Assembly (NCBI GenBank): GCA_947446645.1
Contig: CANFHA010000014.1
Span: forward strand, 1-64,000
Source of the DNA: Chitinophagaceae bacterium
GTDB taxonomy: Bacteria; Bacteroidota; Bacteroidia; Chitinophagales; Chitinophagaceae
Direction of reading: 5' to 3'
DNA length: 64,000 nucleotides
Both the position numbers and the translations under genes were made by a program. Below, piece by piece: positions 53,123 to 61,618 of this stretch. The notes beneath the pieces were generated by a model, which was not told the DNA's origin, searched no databases, and saw nothing but the letters and a program-made list of their open reading frames with translations. How positions within the stretch are numbered: position 1 is the stretch's first letter; each line of letters opens with the position of its first letter.

Positions 53123-53809
53123 CTACACCCCGGCCGCGCTTATTTCCTTCACCTGCCCCTGCTCTACTCTCACTACCCGTGCGGGGTACTTTTGTATAAT
53201 AGTATAGTCATGTGTAGCCATAATAAACGCCGTCTGAAAATCGCGGCATATATTGAACAGTAGCTGCATTATTTCATCAGTCGTGTCAGGATCCAGGTTC
53301 CCGGTAGGCTCATCCGCAAGTATCAGCTTTGGGTTATTGAGCAAGGCCCGCGCTATGTCCACACGCTGCTGCTCCCCGCCTGACATTTCGTGAGGCATCT
53401 TACTACCCTTATTCTTTAACCCCACTTTTGTCAGCACATTCTCAATCTTCTCCTTCATCAGCGCCTTATCTTTCCAGCCAGTCGCCTTCAATACAAACTC
53501 AAGATTGTCATATACATCCCTGTCCGTCAACAACCTGAAGTCCTGGAACACAATGCCCAGGTTTCTCCGGAGCAACGGTATTTTTTGCCAGGTGAGATCT
53601 TTAAGATCAAATCCAGCTACATTGCCCTGCCCTTCCTTAAGATAAATATCACCATACAGTGTCTTCAACAGGCTTGACTTACCGCTGCCCGTTCTTCCTA
53701 TCAGGTAAATAAATTCACCTTTATCTACTTCCAGGTTCACATTACTAAGTATCAGGCTATTGCCCTGGTATATATTAGCCTGCGATAGTGATACTATATT
53801 CTGGTCCAT
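53123..53809 (-). CDS. ftsE: Cell division ATP-binding protein FtsE
   Basis: The 228-residue ABC ATPase has Walker [13 protein letters not shown], signature MSGGEQQRV, and Walker [16 protein letters not shown], with the FtsE-type [14 protein letters not shown] between. With FtsX it controls peptidoglycan hydrolases at the division site. No ftsX is in the window, as is usual in this phylum. A TATCTTTG element lies about 17 nt before the ATG. It is separated from the M43 protease gene upstream by a terminator. Confidence 0.9.
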   Translation of the reverse strand: MDQNIVSLSQANIYQGNSLILSNVNLEVDKGEFIYLIGRTGSGKSSLLKTLYGDIYLKEGQGNVAGFDLKDLTWQKIPLLRRNLGIVFQDFRLLTDRDVYDNLEFVLKATGWKDKALMKEKIENVLTKVGLKNKGSKMPHEMSGGEQQRVDIARALLNNPKLILADEPTGNLDPDTTDEIMQLLFNICRDFQTAFIMATHDYTIIQKYPARVVRVEQGQVKEISAAGV

Positions 53810-53849
53810 GCAAATGCCATTTCAAACAAAGATAAGTGATGCTGCTAAA

Positions 53850-53886
53850 AAAAACGTGGCTGCTCAAAGAGAGCAGCCACGTTTTT
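53850..53886 (-). terminator. Rho-independent terminator of the M43 protease gene
   Basis: 53850-53865 (ending ACGTGGCTGCTC) pairs with 53871-53886 around AAAGA, with an A/T tail on both sides. On the minus strand it ends with a U-run, 18 bp after the protease stop codon. Confidence 0.9.
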
Positions 53887-53903
53887 AACGATAATTCCAA
53901 ATA

Positions 53904-56261
53904 TTAATACACTACAAGTTTCTTAGTCTGCGACTGGCTGCCGGTAGTTACTGTTACCAGGTACATACCTGCAACAGATATTGTAGCATGTGGTACCAGG
54001 ATACGCACTTCACTGCCAGTCATTTGCTCGCTTGTGGAATAAACAACTTTGCCCGTAAGATCAGTAACGATCACTTTAGCAGTTTCGTTGTCAGCATCTT
54101 TCACAACCACGTAAGCGTCACCGCCTGTTGGGTTAGGCACAATAACAACTTCAGCGTTAGCAAGTTTTACCATGTCCACGTCAGCAGGTATGCGGCTGAA
54201 ATGAATACGGTCCATGTAGAAATCGTTTCCGCTGCTGTATGGCTGTCCGAAATATGGATCAACAAGATTTGCAACACCAGGCAAATACCTGAAGCGGAAT
54301 ACTGTAAGAGCCTTGCGTGCAGCAGCAGGGATACCTACTGTCTTTGCAGCCCAGTCAAGTGAGCTGGTAGGGAAAAACTCTTCAGCCATTGCGCCCCTGT
54401 TCACCAGGTTTGATTTAGCAAGAACAGTAAGCTTAGTCCATGTAACACCACTATTAACCGTGTAGTCAATTTCCAGAGAATCGTTTACATCAAGTGAACT
54501 GGCAGAGCGTGATGCAGCCGCAGTGTAGAAGTCAATATTACAAGTATCGGTGTAAGAAGACAAGTCAACAGGAACACTGAAAAGATCATCAAAATCACCA
54601 TAAGGGCTGCCCGTGTGAGGAATGTTGAAGGTAGAAAGATTTAAGCGGGTGTCAAAGCCGGTATACTTCATGCAGTAATGGTCATCATAGCCAACAGTTG
54701 AATCCCATTTCCAACGGAACTCATTATTGTAGTAGTTAAAAGAAGGCCATTTTGCTATGTCATCGCCTGGCTGCCAGTTCTGCACATAGGTTGATGCATT
54801 TACACCCACGGAATCAGCTACGAATATTGCGTTTTTCCACTCCACTGTGGTGTCACCAGTATGGTTGCCGGTAGCCTTCATTGTAATGTCGACCCAACCT
54901 GGCTGTGTAAAATAAGTAATTACAGAACCAAGAGATGTTGATGTTGGCGCTGATGCTCCGTTGCTGAATGTCCATGCAAGGGCAGTAACGGTATCTCTCC
55001 AGCTCTGGTTTTTGAACGTAACATTGATACCAGGGAAGGTGAAATAATTTACCTTATCCTTATACGCGGATGCTGTTCTAGTTGCAGAGAAATCAGGTAT
55101 TGGTTTCAGATCTGGCTTTGGAATGTAGAGAAGTGTTGATGCATCTAATACGCCTGTAGCTATAAGGTTAGCTGTATCCCAAAGGTTGTTACGGCCACCT
55201 ACACTTGAATTAAGTGCGGCATGCATACGCTGAACCTGACCATACGTAAACATTCTTGAACAATAAGTATAGTCCATGATGTTCTGAGCATTCGTAGTAT
55301 CAGGATAATTTACCAGTGAGTCATGACCCGTTGCATCTGTGTAAATCTTGAAATAGTTTGTAGCGCAGGCGGTATCATATGTACTGTTCTGGTTGCTGCT
55401 AGGCAGGCTGTATTGGCAGCCAGGCGTATTGTGTCCCATTGTAGGCGGAGTATCGTCTACGTTATCATCGCCACAAGCAACAGCGGGGTTGTTCGTTGAT
55501 CCCCAGGGGTGATACAGGTTGAACATATGGCCCATCTCATGGTTGATAGTTTTATCAGTGCCCAAGTAGCTGGATAAAGTAATAATTCCATCCCAAAAAG
55601 GAATAAAGGAAACATCCGGAGGAAGATGTGCGTAGGCTGCAGCCTGTCCGTTAGCTGCACTCATCTGATTGATTACCCAAATGTTGACATAAGAGTTATT
55701 TGCCCAGTCGTCATATTTTGCCATTTCGCCGGCTGAGTAAGTAAGGTAAGATCTGTGACGTGTAATTCCCGTTGATGGATTTCCATTGGGATCCATAGTA
55801 GCAAGATGGATGCGAATGCGTGGATTGCCGATATACCGAGTGTGGGAATTAGGAATGTTTCCCTTGAATGGTAAAATAACCTCCGAAGTATCGCTGTTTT
55901 GCTTGGCATACACCGTATTCCAGTCTCTTACAGCATTGAAAATGGTATTGTCTGAAACATATTCTCCACCAAAATCATGAATAACATGCACAACTACCGG
56001 AATATCATACCAAAATGACTCATTGCCCGACTGATCTGTGAAAGTAGTTCTGGCGGCTTTATTCAGATCTATGTGTTTCAGCGCTTCCGTGATCTGCTTT
56101 TCATAATCGGCTTCGATTTGAACTAACTCGGGATGCAGCGCAATTTGCTTCTTATGCAGCTCGTCAGTAAAACATGGCTGATGGGTGGTCTCCTGCGCCA
56201 TTGTTTTCCCTGCAAAACATAAAGTTGCGAACAACAGGAAGAATAAATTATTTTTTCTCAT
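53904..56261 (-). CDS. Secreted M43-family metalloprotease with PKD and T9SS domains
   Basis: The 785-residue protein has a signal peptide (to about residue 22, TMAQE). The zinc site HEMGHMFNLYH (His241, Glu242, His245, His251) follows the metzincin HExxHxxxxxH pattern of the pappalysin (M43) family, and a Met-turn is expected downstream near NIMDYTYC. A PKD-like region is near residues 400-470 (LAWTFSNGASAP). The last 80 residues are a type A T9SS sorting domain (VIVPNPTGG, VAGMYLVTVTTG). It is a surface or extracellular protease. Its gene ends in a good terminator. Confidence 0.9.
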   Translation of the reverse strand: MRKNNLFFLLFATLCFAGKTMAQETTHQPCFTDELHKKQIALHPELVQIEADYEKQITEALKHIDLNKAARTTFTDQSGNESFWYDIPVVVHVIHDFGGEYVSDNTIFNAVRDWNTVYAKQNSDTSEVILPFKGNIPNSHTRYIGNPRIRIHLATMDPNGNPSTGITRHRSYLTYSAGEMAKYDDWANNSYVNIWVINQMSAANGQAAAYAHLPPDVSFIPFWDGIITLSSYLGTDKTINHEMGHMFNLYHPWGSTNNPAVACGDDNVDDTPPTMGHNTPGCQYSLPSSNQNSTYDTACATNYFKIYTDATGHDSLVNYPDTTNAQNIMDYTYCSRMFTYGQVQRMHAALNSSVGGRNNLWDTANLIATGVLDASTLLYIPKPDLKPIPDFSATRTASAYKDKVNYFTFPGINVTFKNQSWRDTVTALAWTFSNGASAPTSTSLGSVITYFTQPGWVDITMKATGNHTGDTTVEWKNAIFVADSVGVNASTYVQNWQPGDDIAKWPSFNYYNNEFRWKWDSTVGYDDHYCMKYTGFDTRLNLSTFNIPHTGSPYGDFDDLFSVPVDLSSYTDTCNIDFYTAAASRSASSLDVNDSLEIDYTVNSGVTWTKLTVLAKSNLVNRGAMAEEFFPTSSLDWAAKTVGIPAAARKALTVFRFRYLPGVANLVDPYFGQPYSSGNDFYMDRIHFSRIPADVDMVKLANAEVVIVPNPTGGDAYVVVKDADNETAKVIVTDLTGKVVYSTSEQMTGSEVRILVPHATISVAGMYLVTVTTGSQSQTKKLVVY

Positions 56262-56480
56262 TTTCTATTTTTTAGTAAAGTTCCAAAGTTAAAAAAATAA
56301 TCAAGAAATATGCTAGGCTCTGTTAAAAAAATCTGCGTCATGTTAGCACAAACAATATAGTGTTTCAATGAGTTGTACTATGAATACGCACACCGCCATT
56401 ATTATAGACGTGTTATTATTGTTAAATCTTGGGTGAAGCGAAATAAAAATATTTATTTCATATCTTCCAGGTTGCTATGT

Positions 56481-58937
56481 TCATTTTACGCTTATAGGGA
56501 TAGCTATCTTTAAACCTATGTTTCTTCCCATACTATAGATACCACGTTGCCCTCTTGGATCTGAAGTATAAGGTTCAAAATATTTCAGCCGGCTCAGGTG
56601 GTCCTGGTAGGCCTTATCCAGCAGGTTATTCCCGAAAAGTGACAGATTGAAAATCACTTTGCCGGTTCGCCTTACTATATCCCCACCCATTCCTCCATTT
56701 AACAATAGGTACCCTGGTGTTACAGACTCTGTATTATCTGCCCGGTATACTTTGTCTTGCCGGGCATACGCTATAACCTGTAATTTTATAAAAGTATTGT
56801 GCACATAGGTGTTTGGGTGCTTAAAGTTTGCCCGCAACTCCGAAATACCATGTATCGGAGGTATTTGTGGCAAATTTCTGTTGTCATCATTTACCGCTAC
56901 ACCGGTTCCTCCTTTATTAATTCCATAAACGATGGAAATACTGTTTTCGAAGTGTAACCAGTCGAGGGGGTGCGGATGAATGTCTACGCTGGCTTCGCCA
57001 CCATACAATTGAGCATGGGTTGACCCAAAGCGATACACGGTAGCGTTGTCTTTGATAGAATCGCCGCCACTTGCGTTCAATACCTTCTGATTATATATAT
57101 AATTAGCTATATCGCTGTTGAACACAGATAGGTTTATCGACAGGTGCCGGGACGAGTATTCCAGGCCAATATCCTCCTGCAGACTGAACTCAGGCTTAAG
57201 CCCACCCGCTCCCACCTGGTAAATATTGGTGCCCGGATGTACCCCATCAGCTGACAACTCAGCAATATTCGGAGCGCGATAGCCCCTGGCAATATTGCCT
57301 TTAACTGCTATTTTTTTTGAGAAAACATAAGCAAAACCTAAACTGTAAGTAACCCCCGAATAACTATGATCTGCGCCAGCAAACTGCAATGTTGACCCAA
57401 TAGTGCTTTGCGTGCCGGAGTAGTGGTCAAATCCAGTCTGCGGATCTGGTGACGTATATAACGTAGTACTGTGGAAAGTCCTGCTATCAAATCTCATTCC
57501 TCCGGCAAGCTCCAGTTTGCCAACCGCCTTTTTGAATACTGCGAAGGGCCCCACGTCGAACTGATGGTATGAAGGTATAATGAATTCCGTACCCGCAGTG
57601 GCATCATTTACCTGGTACATACCATTTATACCCATAGTAATCTCCCACCCATTTAACGGATGAAAATAATATTTCAGGTCGTAGGTATAGGTATTTAACT
57701 GAAGGTCAAGACCGGGTACTGAAGTATATACCGGATGACTATATTCCTGGCGGATGTTGCGTTCGAACCCAAGATTTACAACAAGCAGACCTTTTAAAAC
57801 ATGGAAATTATTAGACGACTGCACGCGATACTGCTGCACATGTTGGTGCAAGGCAGGTAACGAATAACTGCGTAACTCTCTATCAGTAACTACTGGCCTG
57901 AATGAGTCCAGCTCAGTTACCTGGCGGGTGAATTGCCGGGAAGCAGAATCCCTGGATCCATCGGGCACTGCCTGCAGATCATTGAAAACACTGAGCTGAA
58001 GATGCGAATAACCCCACTTCTTATTTAAGCCGAATGATGCGTTGGCGTCAGTCTCATTGAAATTCGTGGCGTATACCCTGCCGTCTATGGGATCGCGGTA
58101 ATCCATAGCCTGCTTGTGAGACAGACGGCCAAGCCAGTAAAATCCATTCGCGTTTCCAGACATCATTCCACTTGCTCCTGCCATATTATTATTGCCCTGG
58201 TATTCTGCGGTCACCTCGCCTTCTACTTTTCCTTCCGGCGCGGGCGGTGTAGGTATCAGGTTTACTACCCCGGCCAGTGCATCTGACCCGTACGTAAGAC
58301 TTGCAGGTCCTTTTACCAGTTCCACCCTATCCACATTGTATTCATCCACTTCTACCCCATGCTCATCCCCCCATTGCTGGCCCTCCTGCCTCATGCCATC
58401 GTATAGTGTAAGTATTCGGTTGTATCCCAATCCCCTTATAAATGGCTTTGAAATATTCGGGCCTGTACTCACTGCCGCTACACCCGGCACCTTTACAAGG
58501 GCATCAATAATATTACTGCTTATGTTTTCTTTAAGAAATTGCTCATTTACAGCTACCACCGGCACCGGGCTCCGGTTTATTTCTGTGGCTTTTGACTGAC
58601 CAGTTATAACAACTTCTTTGCTCTCAATGGCGCTCTCGGATAGCACAAATGCGAACTCGACTTTACCAATGATGTTAACAGTAGCGTGCGATTTGGAAAA
58701 GCCAATCTCGCCCGCAACAACAATGAATTTGCCTGTGGGTAGATTTTCAAGCAGGTAATATCCATTGCTATCGGTTACCGTGCCTGCTTTCAGGTCTGGT
58801 ATTTCTACTACAGCGCCTTGCAGTGCCGCACCATTTACATCCCTGACTATGCCAGAGAGTGTGTTGCCCGCAGGAAGCTTCGCATTAGCAGCGAAGCCTA
58901 ATAAAATAAAAAGTATAAAAAGATTTTGTCGAAACAT
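56481..58937 (-). CDS. TonB-dependent receptor, probable metal uptake
   Basis: The 818-residue protein has a signal peptide, a carboxypeptidase-regulatory-like domain (about 25-100, GNTLSGIVRDVNGAALQGAVVEI), a TonB-box/plug domain (from about 110: EVVITGQ, VSTGPNISKPFIRGLGYNRILTLYDG, then VKGPASLTYGSDALAGVVNLI) and a C-terminal beta-barrel. The plug region with QQWGDEHGVEVDEYN resembles zinc- and iron-type receptors. A His-rich small protein gene lies directly upstream on the same strand, which supports a metal substrate. Energised by TonB-ExbB-ExbD, none of which is here. Confidence 0.88.
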   Translation of the reverse strand: MFRQNLFILFILLGFAANAKLPAGNTLSGIVRDVNGAALQGAVVEIPDLKAGTVTDSNGYYLLENLPTGKFIVVAGEIGFSKSHATVNIIGKVEFAFVLSESAIESKEVVITGQSKATEINRSPVPVVAVNEQFLKENISSNIIDALVKVPGVAAVSTGPNISKPFIRGLGYNRILTLYDGMRQEGQQWGDEHGVEVDEYNVDRVELVKGPASLTYGSDALAGVVNLIPTPPAPEGKVEGEVTAEYQGNNNMAGASGMMSGNANGFYWLGRLSHKQAMDYRDPIDGRVYATNFNETDANASFGLNKKWGYSHLQLSVFNDLQAVPDGSRDSASRQFTRQVTELDSFRPVVTDRELRSYSLPALHQHVQQYRVQSSNNFHVLKGLLVVNLGFERNIRQEYSHPVYTSVPGLDLQLNTYTYDLKYYFHPLNGWEITMGINGMYQVNDATAGTEFIIPSYHQFDVGPFAVFKKAVGKLELAGGMRFDSRTFHSTTLYTSPDPQTGFDHYSGTQSTIGSTLQFAGADHSYSGVTYSLGFAYVFSKKIAVKGNIARGYRAPNIAELSADGVHPGTNIYQVGAGGLKPEFSLQEDIGLEYSSRHLSINLSVFNSDIANYIYNQKVLNASGGDSIKDNATVYRFGSTHAQLYGGEASVDIHPHPLDWLHFENSISIVYGINKGGTGVAVNDDNRNLPQIPPIHGISELRANFKHPNTYVHNTFIKLQVIAYARQDKVYRADNTESVTPGYLLLNGGMGGDIVRRTGKVIFNLSLFGNNLLDKAYQDHLSRLKYFEPYTSDPRGQRGIYSMGRNIGLKIAIPISVK

Positions 58938-59136
58938 GGCTTAAGTCGTTAGTGGATAAATGAATTGAAAAAATGTATTGAAATACCTCCGCGAAAACCT
59001 ATGCTAAGCTCGCCAGGCATACGCATTGTATCGTATGCTGAATTATTCAGCATAGCAAATGCTACAATAAATTGGAGGCAAACACCCAGATCAACAATCG
59101 TAAAATTCGATGTTGAACGTTGAGCAGATACTACAT

Positions 59137-59475
59137 TTAACAAAAACAGGTGGGAGGGCCACGTAACGAGACAGCTGCATGTGCTACAACATACTTATAA
59201 AAGTAAACGGGAAGAAGGTAGGCCTCATTGTGGACTACAACTTCTTCAAATGAAAGAAAGTGCTTTTCTGTAGCTACAAACGGAGCAAATACAAAACCAA
59301 GAAATGAACAGTGCTTATGCTGGTTTGAGATAACCAGTTCACCCTTTTTATATACTGGATGCACAGTATCTTCATGATGAAACAATGCATCATGAAGATA
59401 CTCCTTTGGCGCTACCCCCAAAAGGAATATCACCAGCATCAGCCAGCTAACAATTTTTAGTGTCGGTCGTCTCAC
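59137..59475 (-). CDS. Small membrane-anchored His-rich protein next to TonB receptor
   Basis: A 112-residue protein with one N-terminal helix (IVSWLMLVIFLLGVAPKEYLHDALFHHEDTVHP) followed by several His and Cys residues (HKHCSFLGF) and a C-terminal LRGPPTCFC. Small proteins of this plan, with a His-rich stretch and an LRGPP-like end, are often found beside TonB receptors in Bacteroidota and are suspected of metal (copper or zinc) handling, to my memory. It starts about 200 bp upstream of the receptor gene, on the same strand. The metal is not proven. Confidence 0.65.
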   Translation of the reverse strand: MRRPTLKIVSWLMLVIFLLGVAPKEYLHDALFHHEDTVHPVYKKGELVISNQHKHCSFLGFVFAPFVATEKHFLSFEEVVVHNEAYLLPVYFYKYVVAHAAVSLRGPPTCFC

Positions 59476-59523
59476 TCTAGTATTTTGGTAGATTCAATGC
59501 CTCACCTAAAGACACCCACTGAA

Positions 59524-60666
59524 TTATCCTTTCAGCACTGTTCTGCTGATAACGATACGCTGAACCTCACTGGTTCCTTCATATATCTGGGTGATCTTCG
59601 CATCGCGCAGCAAGCGCTCTACGTGAAACTCTTTTACGAATCCATAACCACCGTGTACCTGAACTGCTTCATTGGTAACACGTTGAGCTATGTCTGATGC
59701 AAAAAGCTTTGCCATAGATGCAGAGAGTGTGTAATCAAGCCCCTGGTCCTTGGTCCATGCTGCTTTCAGGCATAGCAGGCGTGCAGCCTCTATTTCTGTC
59801 GCCATATCTGCCAGCTTAAACGCTATTGCCTGGTGGTTAGATATTTCAGTTCCAAATGCTTTACGCTCTTTAGAATATTTTAAAGCCAGTTCATAAGCTC
59901 CGCTTGCTATGCCCAGCGCCTGCGAGGCAATACCAATACGGCCGCCTGCCAATACCTTCATGGCAAATGTGAAACCAAAGCCATCGTCACCAATACGGTT
60001 AGCCTTTGGGACCTTCACATCCTGGAACATGATACTGTGTGTATCACTGCCTCGTATACCAAGCTTGTTTTCCTTAGCACCTACAGTGACACCCGGTGAG
60101 TCTTTTTCTACTATTAATGCGTTAATGCCTTTATGGCCCTTTTCAGCATAAGTCTGTGCGATGACAAGGTAGTAAGATGCAGAATTACCGTTAGTGATCC
60201 AGTTTTTTGTACCATTGAGCAGGTAGTAGTCTCCTTTATCTTCAGCTGTTGTACGCTGCGATGTAGCGTCTGAGCCGGCTTCAGGCTCACTTAGCAGGAA
60301 CGCGCCTATCTTCTCCCCACGTGCAAGCTGTGTAAGGTATTTCTGCTTCTGCTCTTCGTTGCCGTATTTCTCCAACCCCCAGCAAACCAGCGAGTTATTC
60401 ACACTCATACAGACAGAAACGGAAGCATCAATTTTTGATATCTCTTCCATGGCAAGTACATACGATATGGTATCCATACCCGATCCACCATACTTAGGAT
60501 CAACCATCATTCCCATAAAGCCGAGTTCGCCCAGCTTCTTAATCTGCTCAGCCGGGAATTTTTGTTTCTCGTCGCGCTCAATGACACCGTGCAGTAGTTC
60601 TGTCCTTGCAAAATCGCGCGCAGCCATCTGTACCGCTATCTGTTCTTCTGTGAGTTGGAAATTCAT
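59524..60666 (-). CDS. Acyl-CoA dehydrogenase
   Basis: The 380-residue flavoenzyme (start ATG 60666; upstream in-frame extension is not family-like) introduces the alpha-beta double bond into acyl-CoA. Signatures are GAFLLSEPEAGSDA and GGYGFVKEFHVERLLRDAKITQIYEGTSEVQR, where the Glu of YEGTSE is the catalytic base of the short-chain group. FAD-binding LGIRGSDTHSIMF and substrate positions fit short- or branched-chain substrates. Electrons go to ETF. The gene stands alone between the metal uptake pair and a lipoprotein. Confidence 0.94.
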   Translation of the reverse strand: MNFQLTEEQIAVQMAARDFARTELLHGVIERDEKQKFPAEQIKKLGELGFMGMMVDPKYGGSGMDTISYVLAMEEISKIDASVSVCMSVNNSLVCWGLEKYGNEEQKQKYLTQLARGEKIGAFLLSEPEAGSDATSQRTTAEDKGDYYLLNGTKNWITNGNSASYYLVIAQTYAEKGHKGINALIVEKDSPGVTVGAKENKLGIRGSDTHSIMFQDVKVPKANRIGDDGFGFTFAMKVLAGGRIGIASQALGIASGAYELALKYSKERKAFGTEISNHQAIAFKLADMATEIEAARLLCLKAAWTKDQGLDYTLSASMAKLFASDIAQRVTNEAVQVHGGYGFVKEFHVERLLRDAKITQIYEGTSEVQRIVISRTVLKG

Positions 60667-60977
60667 ATCGTTAATTATAGGGGCGCAAAATACACTGAAA
60701 ATCCCAAATCTAAAATTCCTGACAACAAATCGCATTTTCAAATATCTTACCTGCCTACATCGTCCTTACTTTCGCGTCTATATATTACACTCAGTCCTCT
60801 TCCGATGTTTTATATTTAAAATAACGACTATACCTGAAGGACTACAGTAGTCAATCTAAAAATAAAAATGTTTCATATGCAATAAAACTACAGAAAGCAT
60901 GGAGCAACGAAAAAGTAATAAACACTGAAGGAGTATACTAACCCGCATGTTGTGTACTTTTGCGGGAATTTTAATCT
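60667..60977. other. Divergent intergenic region
   Basis: No gene recognised. It holds the start regions of the acyl-CoA dehydrogenase (minus) and lipoprotein (plus) genes. A full -7 element TACTTTTG lies at 60955-60962, 15 nt before the lipoprotein ATG. No other structure stood out. Confidence 0.5.
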
Positions 60978-61574
60978 ATGCGCTCCATTATAATAATCTT
61001 CGCCTGCACGTTATTAGGTGTTATCAGTTGTAACAGCAATGTTGGCACCACAACCGGCACCAACGACACAACTAAAACCCAAACAAACGTGGTGTCCGCA
61101 CCAGTACAAAGTAAGCTCGGTGACACTGGCACACAAGTACTGATGTCCGTTGTAGGGAGATACTATGATCTTAAAAATGCGCTGGTAGCATCGAAGGCGG
61201 ACCAGGCAAAGAGTGCAGCAACCGGGCTGGACTCCATTACACGCAGTTTTAAAACAATGCTCGAAAAAGACCCAACGAATTTCACAACTTTAAAACCCTT
61301 CCTGGACACCATCCTGCTGCAGTGCCAGTATTCATCCTCGGTTAAAGACGAAACCTGTGAGAAACAACGTTTGGCTTTTGGCCCATTGTCCAGTGCTCTG
61401 TTTGGCCTGCTAAAAAATGTGGATTTGAAAAATGTGCGTATATACCGGGAATACTGCCCTATGGCGTTTAATGATAAGGGCGCGCATTGGTTGAGTGACG
61501 ACAGTGACATCAAAAATCCTTACTTCGGCAAGAAAATGCTGGAATGTGGTGAAGTGACTGATGTTATAAAATAA
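60978..61574 (+). CDS. Putative lipoprotein of unknown function
   Basis: The 198-residue protein has a lipoprotein signal peptide with a lipobox near VISCNS (residue 18). The mature part starts with a Thr-rich linker (NVGTTTGTNDTTKTQTNVV) and continues as a mostly helical domain with DLKNALVASKADQAKSAATGLDSITRSF and a late CPMAFNDKGAHWLSDD. The last block resembles the C-terminal part of proteins annotated DUF3347, in which CPMA..K..WLS is conserved and metal binding is suspected; I am moderately sure. It lies 44 bp upstream of the TonB receptor gene and may be in its operon. Confidence 0.7.
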   Translation: MRSIIIIFACTLLGVISCNSNVGTTTGTNDTTKTQTNVVSAPVQSKLGDTGTQVLMSVVGRYYDLKNALVASKADQAKSAATGLDSITRSFKTMLEKDPTNFTTLKPFLDTILLQCQYSSSVKDETCEKQRLAFGPLSSALFGLLKNVDLKNVRIYREYCPMAFNDKGAHWLSDDSDIKNPYFGKKMLECGEVTDVIK

Positions 61575-61618
61575 CCCTTCGATTTTTATCCGAACTACCC
61601 AACAAGATCACGTATACC

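Noticed and set aside
58949-59143. Possible 64-residue minus-strand gene between the His-rich protein and the TonB receptor
   Set aside because: It has only a TTG start, overlaps the neighbour and shows no family-like pattern.
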